Below the pieces are notes generated by a model. The model was not told the origin of the DNA and ran no database searches. It saw only the letters and a list, made by a program, of their open reading frames with translations. A program made the position numbers and the translations under genes. 64,000 bases of DNA from assembly GCF_947500705.1 (NCBI RefSeq), contig NZ_CANMSY010000004.1, positions 248,001 to 312,000 on the forward strand, in the 5' to 3' direction. The DNA is from an uncultured Brachybacterium sp. GTDB lineage: Bacteria > Actinomycetota > Actinomycetes > Actinomycetales > Dermabacteraceae. Positions 25,241 to 32,698 of this stretch are shown here, piece after piece; positions within the stretch are counted from its first letter, which is position 1, and each line of letters starts with the position of its first letter.

Positions 25241-26045
25241 CGAAGTGACGATGGCCCGGCTCGGGCTGCTCGACGCGCTGGAAGCGCTGGAGTCGCACCT
25301 CGACGCACTCGTCATCATCGGCGCACAGGCCGTATACCTGCACACAGGGGCAACGGAGATCGCTCTGGCCGAGTTCACCACCGACGGCGATGTCGCAGTG
25401 GATCCAGACCTGCTGGGCTCGGACCCGCTGGTCGAGGAGGCGATGCGCGCCGTGGGGTTCGTACCGGATCCACGATCGAGTGCGATCGGGTCGTGGATCT
25501 CCCCACGGGGAGTTCCGGTCGATCTGATGGTGCCGGACGCAGTAGCTGGAGCCGGGCGACGCGGAGTTCGAGTGCCACCGCATGACTCGAGATCCATGCG
25601 TCGGGCACGAGGGATCGAAGCGACATTGCTCGATAACTCCAAGATGATCATTCAAGCGCTCGACCCCACCGCTGACGATAGGCGATTCGAGGTGTCTGTG
25701 GCCGGGCCGGCCGCACTGTTGGTGGCCAAGCTTCACAAGATCCACGACCGCCTCGATACCCCGTCGAGACAGGACAACAAGGACGCCCATGACGTCTACC
25801 GACTGCTGAGGGCAGTCGAGACGCACGTGTTCGTCGACGCGATCGGTCGACTGCTCGGGGACGAAGGCGGCGCTGACGTGACACGCGAGGCGCTCGACCA
25901 GCTCGGCGAGCTCTTCGCACAAGGAGCAGGTGCGCGCGGGTCGCTCATGGCCGGTGCTGCTGAGGAATTGGTCGGTGACCCGGCTGCTGTCTCCGAGAGT
26001 GTGGCGTTGCTGGCGCAGGACCTCCTCGCCGCTCGAGGCTCCTAG
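25233..26045 (+). CDS. AbiEii-like nucleotidyltransferase-fold toxin candidate
   Basis: A 270-residue protein with the layout of nucleotidyltransferase toxins. V-I-I-G-A-Q-A-V-Y stands where AbiEii-type proteins have G-G-T-A-L, followed by the acidic pair in T-T-D-G-D-V-A-V-D. A later lysine-containing segment, L-L-V-A-K-L-H-K-I, fits the conserved Lys region, and D-N-K-D-A-H-D-V-Y follows. The GTG at 25233 is favoured by GAGGAG ten bases upstream and an eight-base overlap with the partner gene; an ATG at 25215 is possible. The cassette is inserted between ordinary metabolic genes. A role in phage defence or stress is a hypothesis. Confidence 0.55.
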   Translation: MPDEVTMARLGLLDALEALESHLDALVIIGAQAVYLHTGATEIALAEFTTDGDVAVDPDLLGSDPLVEEAMRAVGFVPDPRSSAIGSWISPRGVPVDLMVPDAVAGAGRRGVRVPPHDSRSMRRARGIEATLLDNSKMIIQALDPTADDRRFEVSVAGPAALLVAKLHKIHDRLDTPSRQDNKDAHDVYRLLRAVETHVFVDAIGRLLGDEGGADVTREALDQLGELFAQGAGARGSLMAGAAEELVGDPAAVSESVALLAQDLLAARGS

Positions 26046-26150
26046 GGTTCGAGCGACCGAAAACCCAGCGCGGTCGGCATCGATGGCGCGCTCGGCCCAT
26101 TCGATCTCACCGATCTCCTCACCCGAGCCACTCAGCCCTGGGCGGCACAG

Positions 26151-27023
26151 TCAGCCTTCCTCGTCCTCCAGGTCGACCCGCTCGGGATGCGTGTACACGT
26201 TCATCCGCCCGTCGCCGTCCTCGGCCGCGCGGGTGAAGCCCACGAGCGTCTGGCCGAACTCCTGGGCCGTCTCGACGGCCAGGGAGCTCGCGGCGGAGAC
26301 GCAGGCCAGCAGCGGGATGCCTGCCATGCAGGCCTTCTGGGCGATCTCGAAGCTGGCCCGGGAGGAGACCAGCAGGAAGCAGTCCCGCAGCGGCAGCCGG
26401 TCTGCGAGCAGCGCCCAGCCGATCACCTTGTCGACCGCGTTGTGTCGGCCCACGTCCTCGCGCACCACCAGCAGGTTCCCGTCCAGGTCCACGAGCGCGG
26501 CGGCGTGCACCCCGCCGGTGCGGGCGAAGACCGCCTGCTCATCGTTCAGAGCGCGGGCGGCGGCGAGGAGGGTGCGGGGATCCACCTGCCAATCCTTCAC
26601 CAGCGCGTAGCGGCTCTTCTGCCGCACCGCGTCGATGCTCTCGGAGCCGCACACCCCGCAGGCCGAGCTGGTGGTGAAGTTCTTGGTGGCCGGCGGCAGC
26701 AGCTGCGGCCGGGTGGTCGTGAAGTCCATGACGTTGTAGGTGTTCTGCGCGAAGCCGCTGCCGTCGTCCACCACCGCGCCGTCGCAGTAGCGGGCCTCGG
26801 TGATGTCCTCGCGGTGAGCGATGATCCCCTCGCCATGGAGGAAGCCGTGGATCAGCTCGACGTCATGTCCCGGGGTGCGCATCGTCAGCGAGAGCTGCTG
26901 GCCGTTCAGCCGGATGTCCAACGGCTCCTCGACGGCGACGTGGTCGCCCTTGCGGCCGGCGTACAGCCTGCCCTCACGCACCCTGACGGTGCGGATCCGT
27001 GTTCTGTCGGTGACCCTGCCCAT
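26151..27023 (-). CDS. fdhD: Formate dehydrogenase accessory sulfurtransferase FdhD
   Basis: A 290-residue FdhD protein, which passes sulfur from a cysteine desulfurase to the molybdenum cofactor of formate dehydrogenase. The active-site Cys122 and Cys125 lie in S-S-A-C-G-V-C-G. The family segments T-G-G-V-H-A-A-A-L and R-E-D-V-G-R-H-N-A-V-D-K follow. Length is typical. No formate dehydrogenase gene is in the window, so its client enzyme lies elsewhere. It is convergent with the AbiE-like cassette. A 147-base gap with imperfect CCGGCTCCAGCCCGG-type repeats separates it from the ArsR gene. Confidence 0.93.
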   Translation of the reverse strand: MGRVTDRTRIRTVRVREGRLYAGRKGDHVAVEEPLDIRLNGQQLSLTMRTPGHDVELIHGFLHGEGIIAHREDITEARYCDGAVVDDGSGFAQNTYNVMDFTTTRPQLLPPATKNFTTSSACGVCGSESIDAVRQKSRYALVKDWQVDPRTLLAAARALNDEQAVFARTGGVHAAALVDLDGNLLVVREDVGRHNAVDKVIGWALLADRLPLRDCFLLVSSRASFEIAQKACMAGIPLLACVSAASSLAVETAQEFGQTLVGFTRAAEDGDGRMNVYTHPERVDLEDEEG

Positions 27024-27170
27024 TCCTCGAGGATAGCCCCCTCACCTGCAGTGAATCTGCACGGAGAGACCGTCCGGCAGCCTGGCTCCGACCCTGCTCC
27101 AGCCCGGAAACCCGGCTCCAGCCCGGCAGCCCGGCTCCAGTCCGGTTGCCCGGCAGCAGTCCGGTTGCAC

Positions 27171-27512
27171 CTACTGCGCTCGCTCGCGCTCCTCCGCCCG
27201 CTCCTTGATGCTCGCCAGGCGACCGTCCCAGCCGGCGGCGACCACGCCGAGGAGATCGGAGACCTCGCGGATCCGGGACGGATCGACCCGGTGCACGCGG
27301 CGCCGGGTGACCAGGGAGGCCTGCACGATGCCGGCCCGCTCGAGGACGCGAAGGTGTTTGGCCACGGCCTGTCGGCTCACCCCTAGGTCCCGGGCCACGG
27401 CGCCGGCGTCGTCGGCCCGTTCGGCCAGACGCACGAGGATCTGCCGACGGGTGCGGTCGGCGAGGGCCGCGAAGACCTCGTCGGCCCCCTCGGCGAGCAG
27501 GCCGTGGGTCAC
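27171..27512 (-). CDS. ArsR-family repressor of an SRPBCC operon
   Basis: A 113-residue winged-helix repressor. The core reads F-A-A-L-A-D-R-T-R-R-Q-I-L, then A-R-D-L-G-V-S-R-Q-A-V-A-K-H-L as recognition helix, then a beta-wing with R-R-R-V-H-R-V. There is no obvious metal-binding Cys set, so it belongs to the metal-free group often paired with SRPBCC/AHSA1 proteins. The GTG start overlaps the stop of the upstream SRPBCC gene in GTGA, giving translational coupling. It likely binds the CAACC-N4-GGTTG dyad at 28062-28083. Confidence 0.85.
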   Translation of the reverse strand: MTHGLLAEGADEVFAALADRTRRQILVRLAERADDAGAVARDLGVSRQAVAKHLRVLERAGIVQASLVTRRRVHRVDPSRIREVSDLLGVVAAGWDGRLASIKERAEERERAQ

Positions 27513-27982
27513 CGGCCGCCCTCGGCGAGGGTCCGCGCCACGGCGAGCTCCTCGTTCCAGCCCTGGGTGTTGTCCTCGAAGCGCCTCCGCCGCTCGGCGG
27601 CGTCGGCGGAGATCCCGGAGAATCCTGTCTCCCGCACCGAGAGGAGCACCCCCTCCCCGTCGGGCTCGATCGTGAACTCGATGGTGTTGGCGGGGAACTC
27701 CTCGAGCGATCCTGCCTGGCCGGCGAGCCATTGGAAGACGGCACGGCGGGGCGGGTCGAGCTCGACGGTGCCGATCTCGAACGGACCGTGGACGGGATCG
27801 ACGACCCGCGAGACGTCGCCGTCAGTCGTGACCTCGTGCTCGCGGTACTCGCCGTCGTTGATGAACCAGCCGGGTTCGCTGATGATCGCGAAGACCGTCT
27901 CCGCGCTTGCGGCGATGCGGATGCTGCGGAGGATCTCGTCGGGCACGTCGTCGGTGGTCACGGGGTCGGGGCTCCGGGTCAT
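27509..27982 (-). CDS. SRPBCC/AHSA1-like protein (paralogue 1)
   Basis: A 157-residue START/Bet v1-like ligand-binding fold. It opens with A-S-A-E-T-V-F-A-I-I-S-E-P-G-W-F and ends with the long helix N-T-Q-G-W-N-E-E-L. It is clearly paralogous to the gene at 28097 (same P-D-E-I-L-R-S and P-G-W-F-I-N-D-G-E-Y segments). The ATG at 27982 aligns with the paralogue's start and has an AGAGG-type site, so a longer start at 28048 is less likely. It is coupled to the ArsR gene. The ligand is unknown; similar proteins occur in small stress or detoxification operons. Confidence 0.8.
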   Translation of the reverse strand: MTRSPDPVTTDDVPDEILRSIRIAASAETVFAIISEPGWFINDGEYREHEVTTDGDVSRVVDPVHGPFEIGTVELDPPRRAVFQWLAGQAGSLEEFPANTIEFTIEPDGEGVLLSVRETGFSGISADAAERRRRFEDNTQGWNEELAVARTLAEGGR

Positions 27983-28061
27983 GACTGCCTCTCCGTCGGT
28001 GGCGACCATCGCCTCGAGCGCGGCCGTCCGGTACCACCATCCTGGCACGCGAGAACCTCGC

Positions 28062-28083
28062 AGTGCAACCTTTGGGTTGCACT
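28062..28083. promoter_or_regulatory. ArsR operator candidate (CAACC-N4-GGTTG), copy 1
   Basis: AGTGCAACC and GGTTGCACT are exact nine-base arms around TTTG, located between the two SRPBCC paralogues and upstream of the SRPBCC-arsR pair. The core CAACC-N4-GGTTG recurs at the promoter of the second ArsR-SRPBCC module (47098-47111). Binding by the local ArsR proteins is inferred. Confidence 0.6.
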
Positions 28084-28096
28084 AAAGTGTCCTGGG

Positions 28097-28582
28097 TCAG
28101 CGTTCGCCCTCGGCGAGATCGCGGGCGATCTCGAGCTGCTGCTCCCAGCCGCGGAGGTTCTCCTCGTAGTTGCGCCGGCGCACCGCCTCCTCGAGGCCGA
28201 GCTTCGCGAAGCCGCGCTCGCGCACGGTGAGCCGCACCAGGTTGCGCATCGCCGTCCCGGCGGGGTCGATGACGAACTCGACGGTGTTGTTCGGTGCATC
28301 GGAGATCTCCCCGAGGCCGCCGCCGAGCCAACGGAAGAAGATCCGGTTCGGTGGCTCATGGGCCTCGATCGCGAGCTGGAACCTGCCGTGGACAGGATCG
28401 ATGACTTCGGTGAGCGGGCCGCTGCGGTTGATGGTGTGCTTGCGGTACTCCCCGTCGTTGATGAACCAGCCCGGCTCACGGATGACCGCGAACACGGTCT
28501 CGGCGCTCGCGTGGATCAGCACGCTGCGCACGATCTCATCGGGGACCGCGCCACCGGCGGGGAGAGGGGATTCGACAGCCAT
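28097..28582 (-). CDS. SRPBCC/AHSA1-like protein (paralogue 2)
   Basis: A 161-residue SRPBCC protein with the same fold and many of the same segments as the gene at 27509, including V-P-D-E-I-V-R-S, P-G-W-F-I-N-D-G-E-Y and G-W-E-Q-Q-L-E-I-A-R. GAGGAG lies eight bases before the ATG. The two paralogues are in tandem on the same strand, separated by the ArsR operator, so they probably arose by duplication and may be expressed together or separately. No ligand can be named. Confidence 0.8.
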   Translation of the reverse strand: MAVESPLPAGGAVPDEIVRSVLIHASAETVFAVIREPGWFINDGEYRKHTINRSGPLTEVIDPVHGRFQLAIEAHEPPNRIFFRWLGGGLGEISDAPNNTVEFVIDPAGTAMRNLVRLTVRERGFAKLGLEEAVRRRNYEENLRGWEQQLEIARDLAEGER

Positions 28583-28721
28583 GACTGTGCTCCTCAGGGT
28601 CGGACTGCGGCATCGTCGCCGCGTGAGAGGAAGCCTGACAGACTTCCGGCGTTCCGGCGAGCCCCATGCGGCTCGAGCGCAGGCGCGCCATGGCCGACAG
28701 GGGCTACGGTCCGCCGCAGCG

Positions 28722-28784
28722 GGCGGCTGAACGGGGCCCAGCCGCGACGGGCGGCTGAACGGGGCCCAGCCGCGACGGGCGGTC
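28722..28784. repeat. 28-bp direct repeat, two full copies and a partial third
   Basis: A 28-base unit starting GGGCGGCTGAACGGGGCCCA is repeated exactly at 28722 and 28750, then begins a third time at 28778. It lies in the 336-base non-coding gap between two SRPBCC genes. The gap also has a heptamer array but no gene I can support. Confidence 0.7.
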
Positions 28785-28865
28785 GAGTGCGGTGCCGGGG
28801 CCCGGGCGCGCGGCGCGGCACCCGGGACCCGAGACCCGGTACCCAGGCCCTGGGGCCGGAGCCCT

Positions 28866-28900
28866 GAGCCCCGAGCCCCGAGCCCCGAGCCCCGAGCCCC
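28866..28900. repeat. GAGCCCC heptamer array, five copies
   Basis: Five exact seven-base units lie directly after the end of the SRPBCC gene at 28919 (minus strand). This is a simple slippage-type repeat in its 3' flank. Confidence 0.75.
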
Positions 28901-28918
28901 GAGGTCAGCGCATGCTGC

Positions 28919-29407
28919 TCAGGCCTTCGTGACCGCCGCGGCGAGCAGGTTCAGGGATTCCTCGAGATCCGACTGCGGGATGGCCGGGAAGCCGACCTGC
29001 TCGAGCAGCTTCTGGTCGGTGACCTTGGACCAGTCGTAGGTCAGAGCCACCTCGGTGGAGTCGGAGCCCTGGGCCTTCAGCTCGTAGAGCCACTCCCAGC
29101 CCAGCGGCTCGGTCGGCGCGCTGCCGTCCTCCCCTTCCGGGGCGGGCTGCCAGCCGATCATCTTGTTCTCGTCGTAGGCGGTGACGAAGTTGTGGGTGCG
29201 GTAGTCGCCGCCCATCGCCTCGCGGTGCATGTTCATCACGAACTTCTCGCCGGACTTGTGGATGCGCTCGGTGTTGTCCGCGCTGCGCACGGTGCCGGAG
29301 CCGTCGAACTCAGGGTGCCTCGCGGGCAGCGTGAGCAGGTCGAACAGGTCCTTCGCGGGCACGTCGACGGTGCGGGTGACGGTCAGGTGGGTCTGGTTGC
29401 TGTTCAT
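28919..29407 (-). CDS. SRPBCC family protein (polyketide cyclase-like)
   Basis: A 162-residue START-like protein. V-T-R-T-V-D-V-P-A opens the first strand, followed by L-P-A-R-H-P-E-F-D-G-S-G-T-V, W-Q-P-A-P and a C-terminal helix with L-N-L-L-A-A-A-V. It is more distant from the two SRPBCC genes next to it and is closer to the group annotated as polyketide cyclase/dehydrase. AGGGTGG precedes the ATG. It stands alone: no regulator gene is adjacent. Ligand and role are unknown. Confidence 0.75.
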   Translation of the reverse strand: MNSNQTHLTVTRTVDVPAKDLFDLLTLPARHPEFDGSGTVRSADNTERIHKSGEKFVMNMHREAMGGDYRTHNFVTAYDENKMIGWQPAPEGEDGSAPTEPLGWEWLYELKAQGSDSTEVALTYDWSKVTDQKLLEQVGFPAIPQSDLEESLNLLAAAVTKA

Positions 29408-29506
29408 CTGTCCACCCTGCCGTCTCCGCGGCGAGATGTCATCTATGGGCCGACCGTGCGGTTGAACTGTCGGCTTTCCTGCTGGTCATCGCGGGCCTGC
29501 GCGACT

Positions 29507-30346
29507 TCACAGCGGGTCCGCGACGGCCTCGGCGATCGCCGTCGGCTCCCGGCCCAGCACCTCCCGCACCCCATCTCCCACCACATCTAGCGCCCCGGAG
29601 GCGATCGCGGTGTAGGTGCTGATCCAGGCGTCGACCTGCCATTCCGGCGCCCCGTAGGGGGCGCGGGAGGCGCGGGCCTCGGCGGGCGTCTCGTCGACGT
29701 ACTCGTACTCCTCACCGCGCGCGCGGGTCATGAGCAGCGTGGCCTCCGCGAGGCTCACCGAGACCGGCCCGGTCAGATCCAGGGTCCGGCCGGCCCAGGG
29801 AGCGGGATCGCGCAGGATCCGGGTGGCCACCTCGGCCACGTCGCGCCGGGCCACGAAGGCGCAGCGGCCGGTGCCGCCGGGTCCCCGGATCACCCGGTCC
29901 GGACCGGCGAAGTCGAGCAGCACGTCGGCGTAGAAGCTGTCCCGCAGGAACGTCCAGGCCAGTCCCGATCCGCGCAGCATCTCCTCGGTCGCGCCGTGGT
30001 CGCGGGCGAGGGTGAACTCGGCATCGGCCCCGGCGCCGAGGAAGGACGTGTAGAGCACATGGCCCACCCCTGCCGCGACGGCGGCGTCGATCGCTGTGCG
30101 GTGCTGGGCGAGGCGATCCTCGGCCTCCCCCGCGGAGACCAGCAGCAGAGCGTCGGCGCCGTCGAAGGCGGTGCGGCAGGCCTCCGCATCGGAGAACTCC
30201 GCTCGTGCCGTCTCCACTCCCTCGAGCCGCGGGGCGCGGTGCAGGCTGCGCCCCACCATCCGCAGCCCGACCCCGGGTGCCGCAGCCAGCAGCCGGGCCA
30301 CCTGCCCGCCGATCTTTCCGGTGGCCCCGGTGACCACGATCCGCAT
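29507..30346 (-). CDS. NmrA-like NAD(P)-binding oxidoreductase/sensor
   Basis: A 279-residue atypical SDR with the N-terminal V-T-G-A-T-G-K-I-G-G motif (residues 5-14). The layout (A-D-A-L-L-L-V-S, H-V-L-Y-T-S-F-L-G-A) matches the NmrA/QOR2 group, which bind NAD(P) and act as quinone reductases or redox sensors. Its ATG shares one base with the stop of the osmoprotectant-binding protein (TGATG), so it is translated as the last gene of that ABC operon. Why a redox protein is coupled to an osmolyte importer is unclear. Confidence 0.82.
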   Translation of the reverse strand: MRIVVTGATGKIGGQVARLLAAAPGVGLRMVGRSLHRAPRLEGVETARAEFSDAEACRTAFDGADALLLVSAGEAEDRLAQHRTAIDAAVAAGVGHVLYTSFLGAGADAEFTLARDHGATEEMLRGSGLAWTFLRDSFYADVLLDFAGPDRVIRGPGGTGRCAFVARRDVAEVATRILRDPAPWAGRTLDLTGPVSVSLAEATLLMTRARGEEYEYVDETPAEARASRAPYGAPEWQVDAWISTYTAIASGALDVVGDGVREVLGREPTAIAEAVADPL

Positions 30347-31308
30347 CAGAGCAGGCCCTTCTCCGTCAGCCAGCCGGTGGCGATGTCGGCGCTGCTGGAC
30401 TGGTCCACCACGCTCTGGCGGTTCAGCTCCACCAGGTCCTCGGCGCTGAGCTGGGCGAGGACCCCGTCGATCACGGCCGCGGCGGCCTCGTCGACCTTCT
30501 CGGAGACCACCGGCACCACGTTTTGCGGGAGGATCAGCGACTCGGGGTCCTCGAGCACCACCAGGTCGTTCTCGGCGATAGCGGGGTCGGCGGTGTAGAT
30601 GTCCGCGAGCTGCACGTCGCCGTCGAGCAGGGCCTGCACGGTCAGCGGGCCGCCGGAGTCCTCGACGGGCACCACGGTGAGGTCCACGCCGTAGACCGCC
30701 TTGACGCCCTCGGGGCCGTAGGGCCGCACCTCGAACTCGCTGTTCGCGGCGACCTTGAGGTCCTCGTCGACGCCTGCCAGGTCGCCGATCGTGACCAGGG
30801 AGTGGGTGGAGGCGAAGTCGGAGGTGGTGGTGTAGGAGTCCTGGTCGGACGCCTCGGCGAAGGAGAGCACCCGCAGACCGTCGGGCAGCGCCTCGCTGAG
30901 GGCGCTGTGGATCTCCTCGGGGCTCGCGGACTCTGCCTCGGAGTCGTAGTGCTGGAGCAGGTTGCCGAGGTACTCGGGCAGCAGGTCCAGCGAGCCGGCC
31001 TCGAGCTCGGGCATGTACACCTCGCGCTGACCGATCTGGAACTGGCGGTCCACGGTGAATCCTTCGGCCTCGAGGACCTGCGCGAACAGCTCGGCGATGA
31101 TCTCGTTGGAGTAGTACGCCTGGGAGCCGATGGCGAGGGTGCCGCCATTCCCGCCCTCGCCGGACCCGGAGTCGGAAGCTCCGCCCTCGCCGCCGGTGCC
31201 GTCCTCCTCTGCGAAGGGGTCGGAGCTGCCGCAGGCCGCGGCGCCGAGCGCGACGCCGCCGATGCCGAACGCCCCGAGCAGGTGACGGCGGGTGCTGTGG
31301 ATGGTCAT
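30346..31308 (-). CDS. OpuC/ProX-type osmoprotectant-binding lipoprotein
   Basis: A 320-residue substrate-binding protein of the glycine betaine/choline class. The signal has twin arginines (T-R-R-H-L-L) and a lipobox ending at Cys26, then a Gly/Ser/Glu-rich linker. The mature domain begins T-L-A-I-G-S-Q-A-Y and holds I-I-A-E-L-F-A-Q-V-L-E, L-L-P-E-Y-L-G-N-L and L-P-Q-N-V-V-P-V, all typical of OpuAC-family proteins. GAGGAG lies about six bases before the ATG. It follows the permease genes and overlaps the NmrA-like gene. Confidence 0.87.
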   Translation of the reverse strand: MTIHSTRRHLLGAFGIGGVALGAAACGSSDPFAEEDGTGGEGGASDSGSGEGGNGGTLAIGSQAYYSNEIIAELFAQVLEAEGFTVDRQFQIGQREVYMPELEAGSLDLLPEYLGNLLQHYDSEAESASPEEIHSALSEALPDGLRVLSFAEASDQDSYTTTSDFASTHSLVTIGDLAGVDEDLKVAANSEFEVRPYGPEGVKAVYGVDLTVVPVEDSGGPLTVQALLDGDVQLADIYTADPAIAENDLVVLEDPESLILPQNVVPVVSEKVDEAAAAVIDGVLAQLSAEDLVELNRQSVVDQSSSADIATGWLTEKGLL

Positions 31309-31379
31309 GGTGTTCTCCTCATGATGGTGCGGGCCGAGTGGGATGTGCGGGATGGATGGGACCTGCGGACGGGAGCGAG

Positions 31380-32051
31380 TCATGCCGTCCTCGCCCCGCG
31401 CGGGGTGGCGAGGCGCTGGGCCAGCAGCAGGGCCAGATCCAGCATCAGCGCGAGCGCGATCACCAGCAGGGAGCCGGCGATCATCTGCGGATAGTTCTGG
31501 GAGCCGAGGCCCTGGAAGATGTACCGGCCCAGCCCGCCGCTGCCGACATAGGCGGCCAGCATCGCGGTCGCGACGACCTGGACGGTCGCGCCGCGGAACC
31601 CGCCCACCAGCAGCGGCATGCCCAGCGGGAGCTCGACCCGGGTGAGGATCTGCCATTCGGTCATCCCCTGGGCGCGCGCGGCATCGACGGTGGCGGGATC
31701 TGCGGACTCGATGGCGGAATACGCCCCGGCCAGCAGGGACGGGATCGCGAGGATCACGAACGAGAGCAGCGGGGCGGTGAGCCCGATCCCCACCAGCAGC
31801 GCGAACAGGGTCACCAGGCCCAGGGTGGGCAGGGCGCGGGCGGCGCCGGCCGCGGCCACGGCGAGGCCCTTGAAACGGCCCGTGTGGCCGACGTACAGGC
31901 CGACGGGCACCGCGAGCAGCGCTGCCACGAGCACCCCCAGGGCGGTGTAGCCGAGGTGCTCGAGCGTGCGCAGGGGGATGCCGCCCGGACCGGACCAGTG
32001 CGCCGGGTCGGTGAGCCAGGCGAGGGAGCCGACGTAGGGATTTCCGGTCAT
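31380..32051 (-). CDS. Osmoprotectant ABC transporter permease (OpuCB/CD type), distal
   Basis: A 223-residue permease with five or six helices. The conserved cytoplasmic loop reads D-A-A-R-A-Q-G-M-T-E-W-Q-I-L, followed by E-L-P-L-G-M-P-L, as in ProW/OpuC permeases. Its ATG overlaps the stop of the previous permease by four bases (ATGA). It pairs with that permease to form the channel for the betaine-type solute. Confidence 0.88.
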   Translation of the reverse strand: MTGNPYVGSLAWLTDPAHWSGPGGIPLRTLEHLGYTALGVLVAALLAVPVGLYVGHTGRFKGLAVAAAGAARALPTLGLVTLFALLVGIGLTAPLLSFVILAIPSLLAGAYSAIESADPATVDAARAQGMTEWQILTRVELPLGMPLLVGGFRGATVQVVATAMLAAYVGSGGLGRYIFQGLGSQNYPQMIAGSLLVIALALMLDLALLLAQRLATPRGARTA

Positions 32052-32698
32052 GCTCTGCGCACCTCCCTCTGCCGGGTCCAGGGCATCACCGCGCGGCCCA
32101 GCAGCACCAGCAGTGCGTCGGTGAGCAGTGCGAGGGCGGCGGTGACGACGACCCCGGCGGCGATCTCCGCGACGATCCCGCGTCGTACACCGTCGACGAA
32201 CAGCATGCCCAGGCTCGGCACGCCGAGCACCCCGCCGACGGTGACCAGCGAGATGGTGCTCACCGCGACCACGCGCACCCCGGCCAGCAGCACCGGACCG
32301 GCCAGCGGCAGCTCGACCCGGAGGAACCGAGCGGCCGGCGCGTAGCCCTGGGCGGTCGCGGAGCCGAGCACGTCCCGGCTCACCGAACGGAAGGCATCCG
32401 AGGCGGTGGGAACCATCAGCGCGAGCCCGTACAGGGACAGCGCGATCGAGATGTTCACGGGGCTGCGCACGCTGGTGCCGATCAGGCCCGGCAGCAGCAC
32501 GAACAGAGGCAGCGAGGGGATCGCATACATCAGCGAGGAGGTGGTGGTCACGGAGGTGCGCAGCCAGCCGCGGGCGTTGGCGAGCTTCGCGAGCGGCAAC
32601 GAGAGCAGGAACGCCACGAGGATCGGCGGCAACGCCTGGAGGAGGTGAGCGCCGGTGTAGCCGCCGATCACCTCGAGGTTCTCGAGCACCCAGTTCAC
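32048..32698 (-). CDS. Osmoprotectant ABC transporter permease (OpuCB/CD type), proximal
   Basis: A 216-residue permease of the same family as its neighbour. The loop L-G-S-A-T-A-Q-G-Y-A-P is followed by V-E-L-P-L-A-G-P-V-L. The start M-N-W-V-L-E-N overlaps the ATPase stop by four bases. The tight overlaps across ATPase, permease and permease indicate one coupled transport operon. Confidence 0.88.
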   Translation of the reverse strand: MNWVLENLEVIGGYTGAHLLQALPPILVAFLLSLPLAKLANARGWLRTSVTTTSSLMYAIPSLPLFVLLPGLIGTSVRSPVNISIALSLYGLALMVPTASDAFRSVSRDVLGSATAQGYAPAARFLRVELPLAGPVLLAGVRVVAVSTISLVTVGGVLGVPSLGMLFVDGVRRGIVAEIAAGVVVTAALALLTDALLVLLGRAVMPWTRQREVRRA

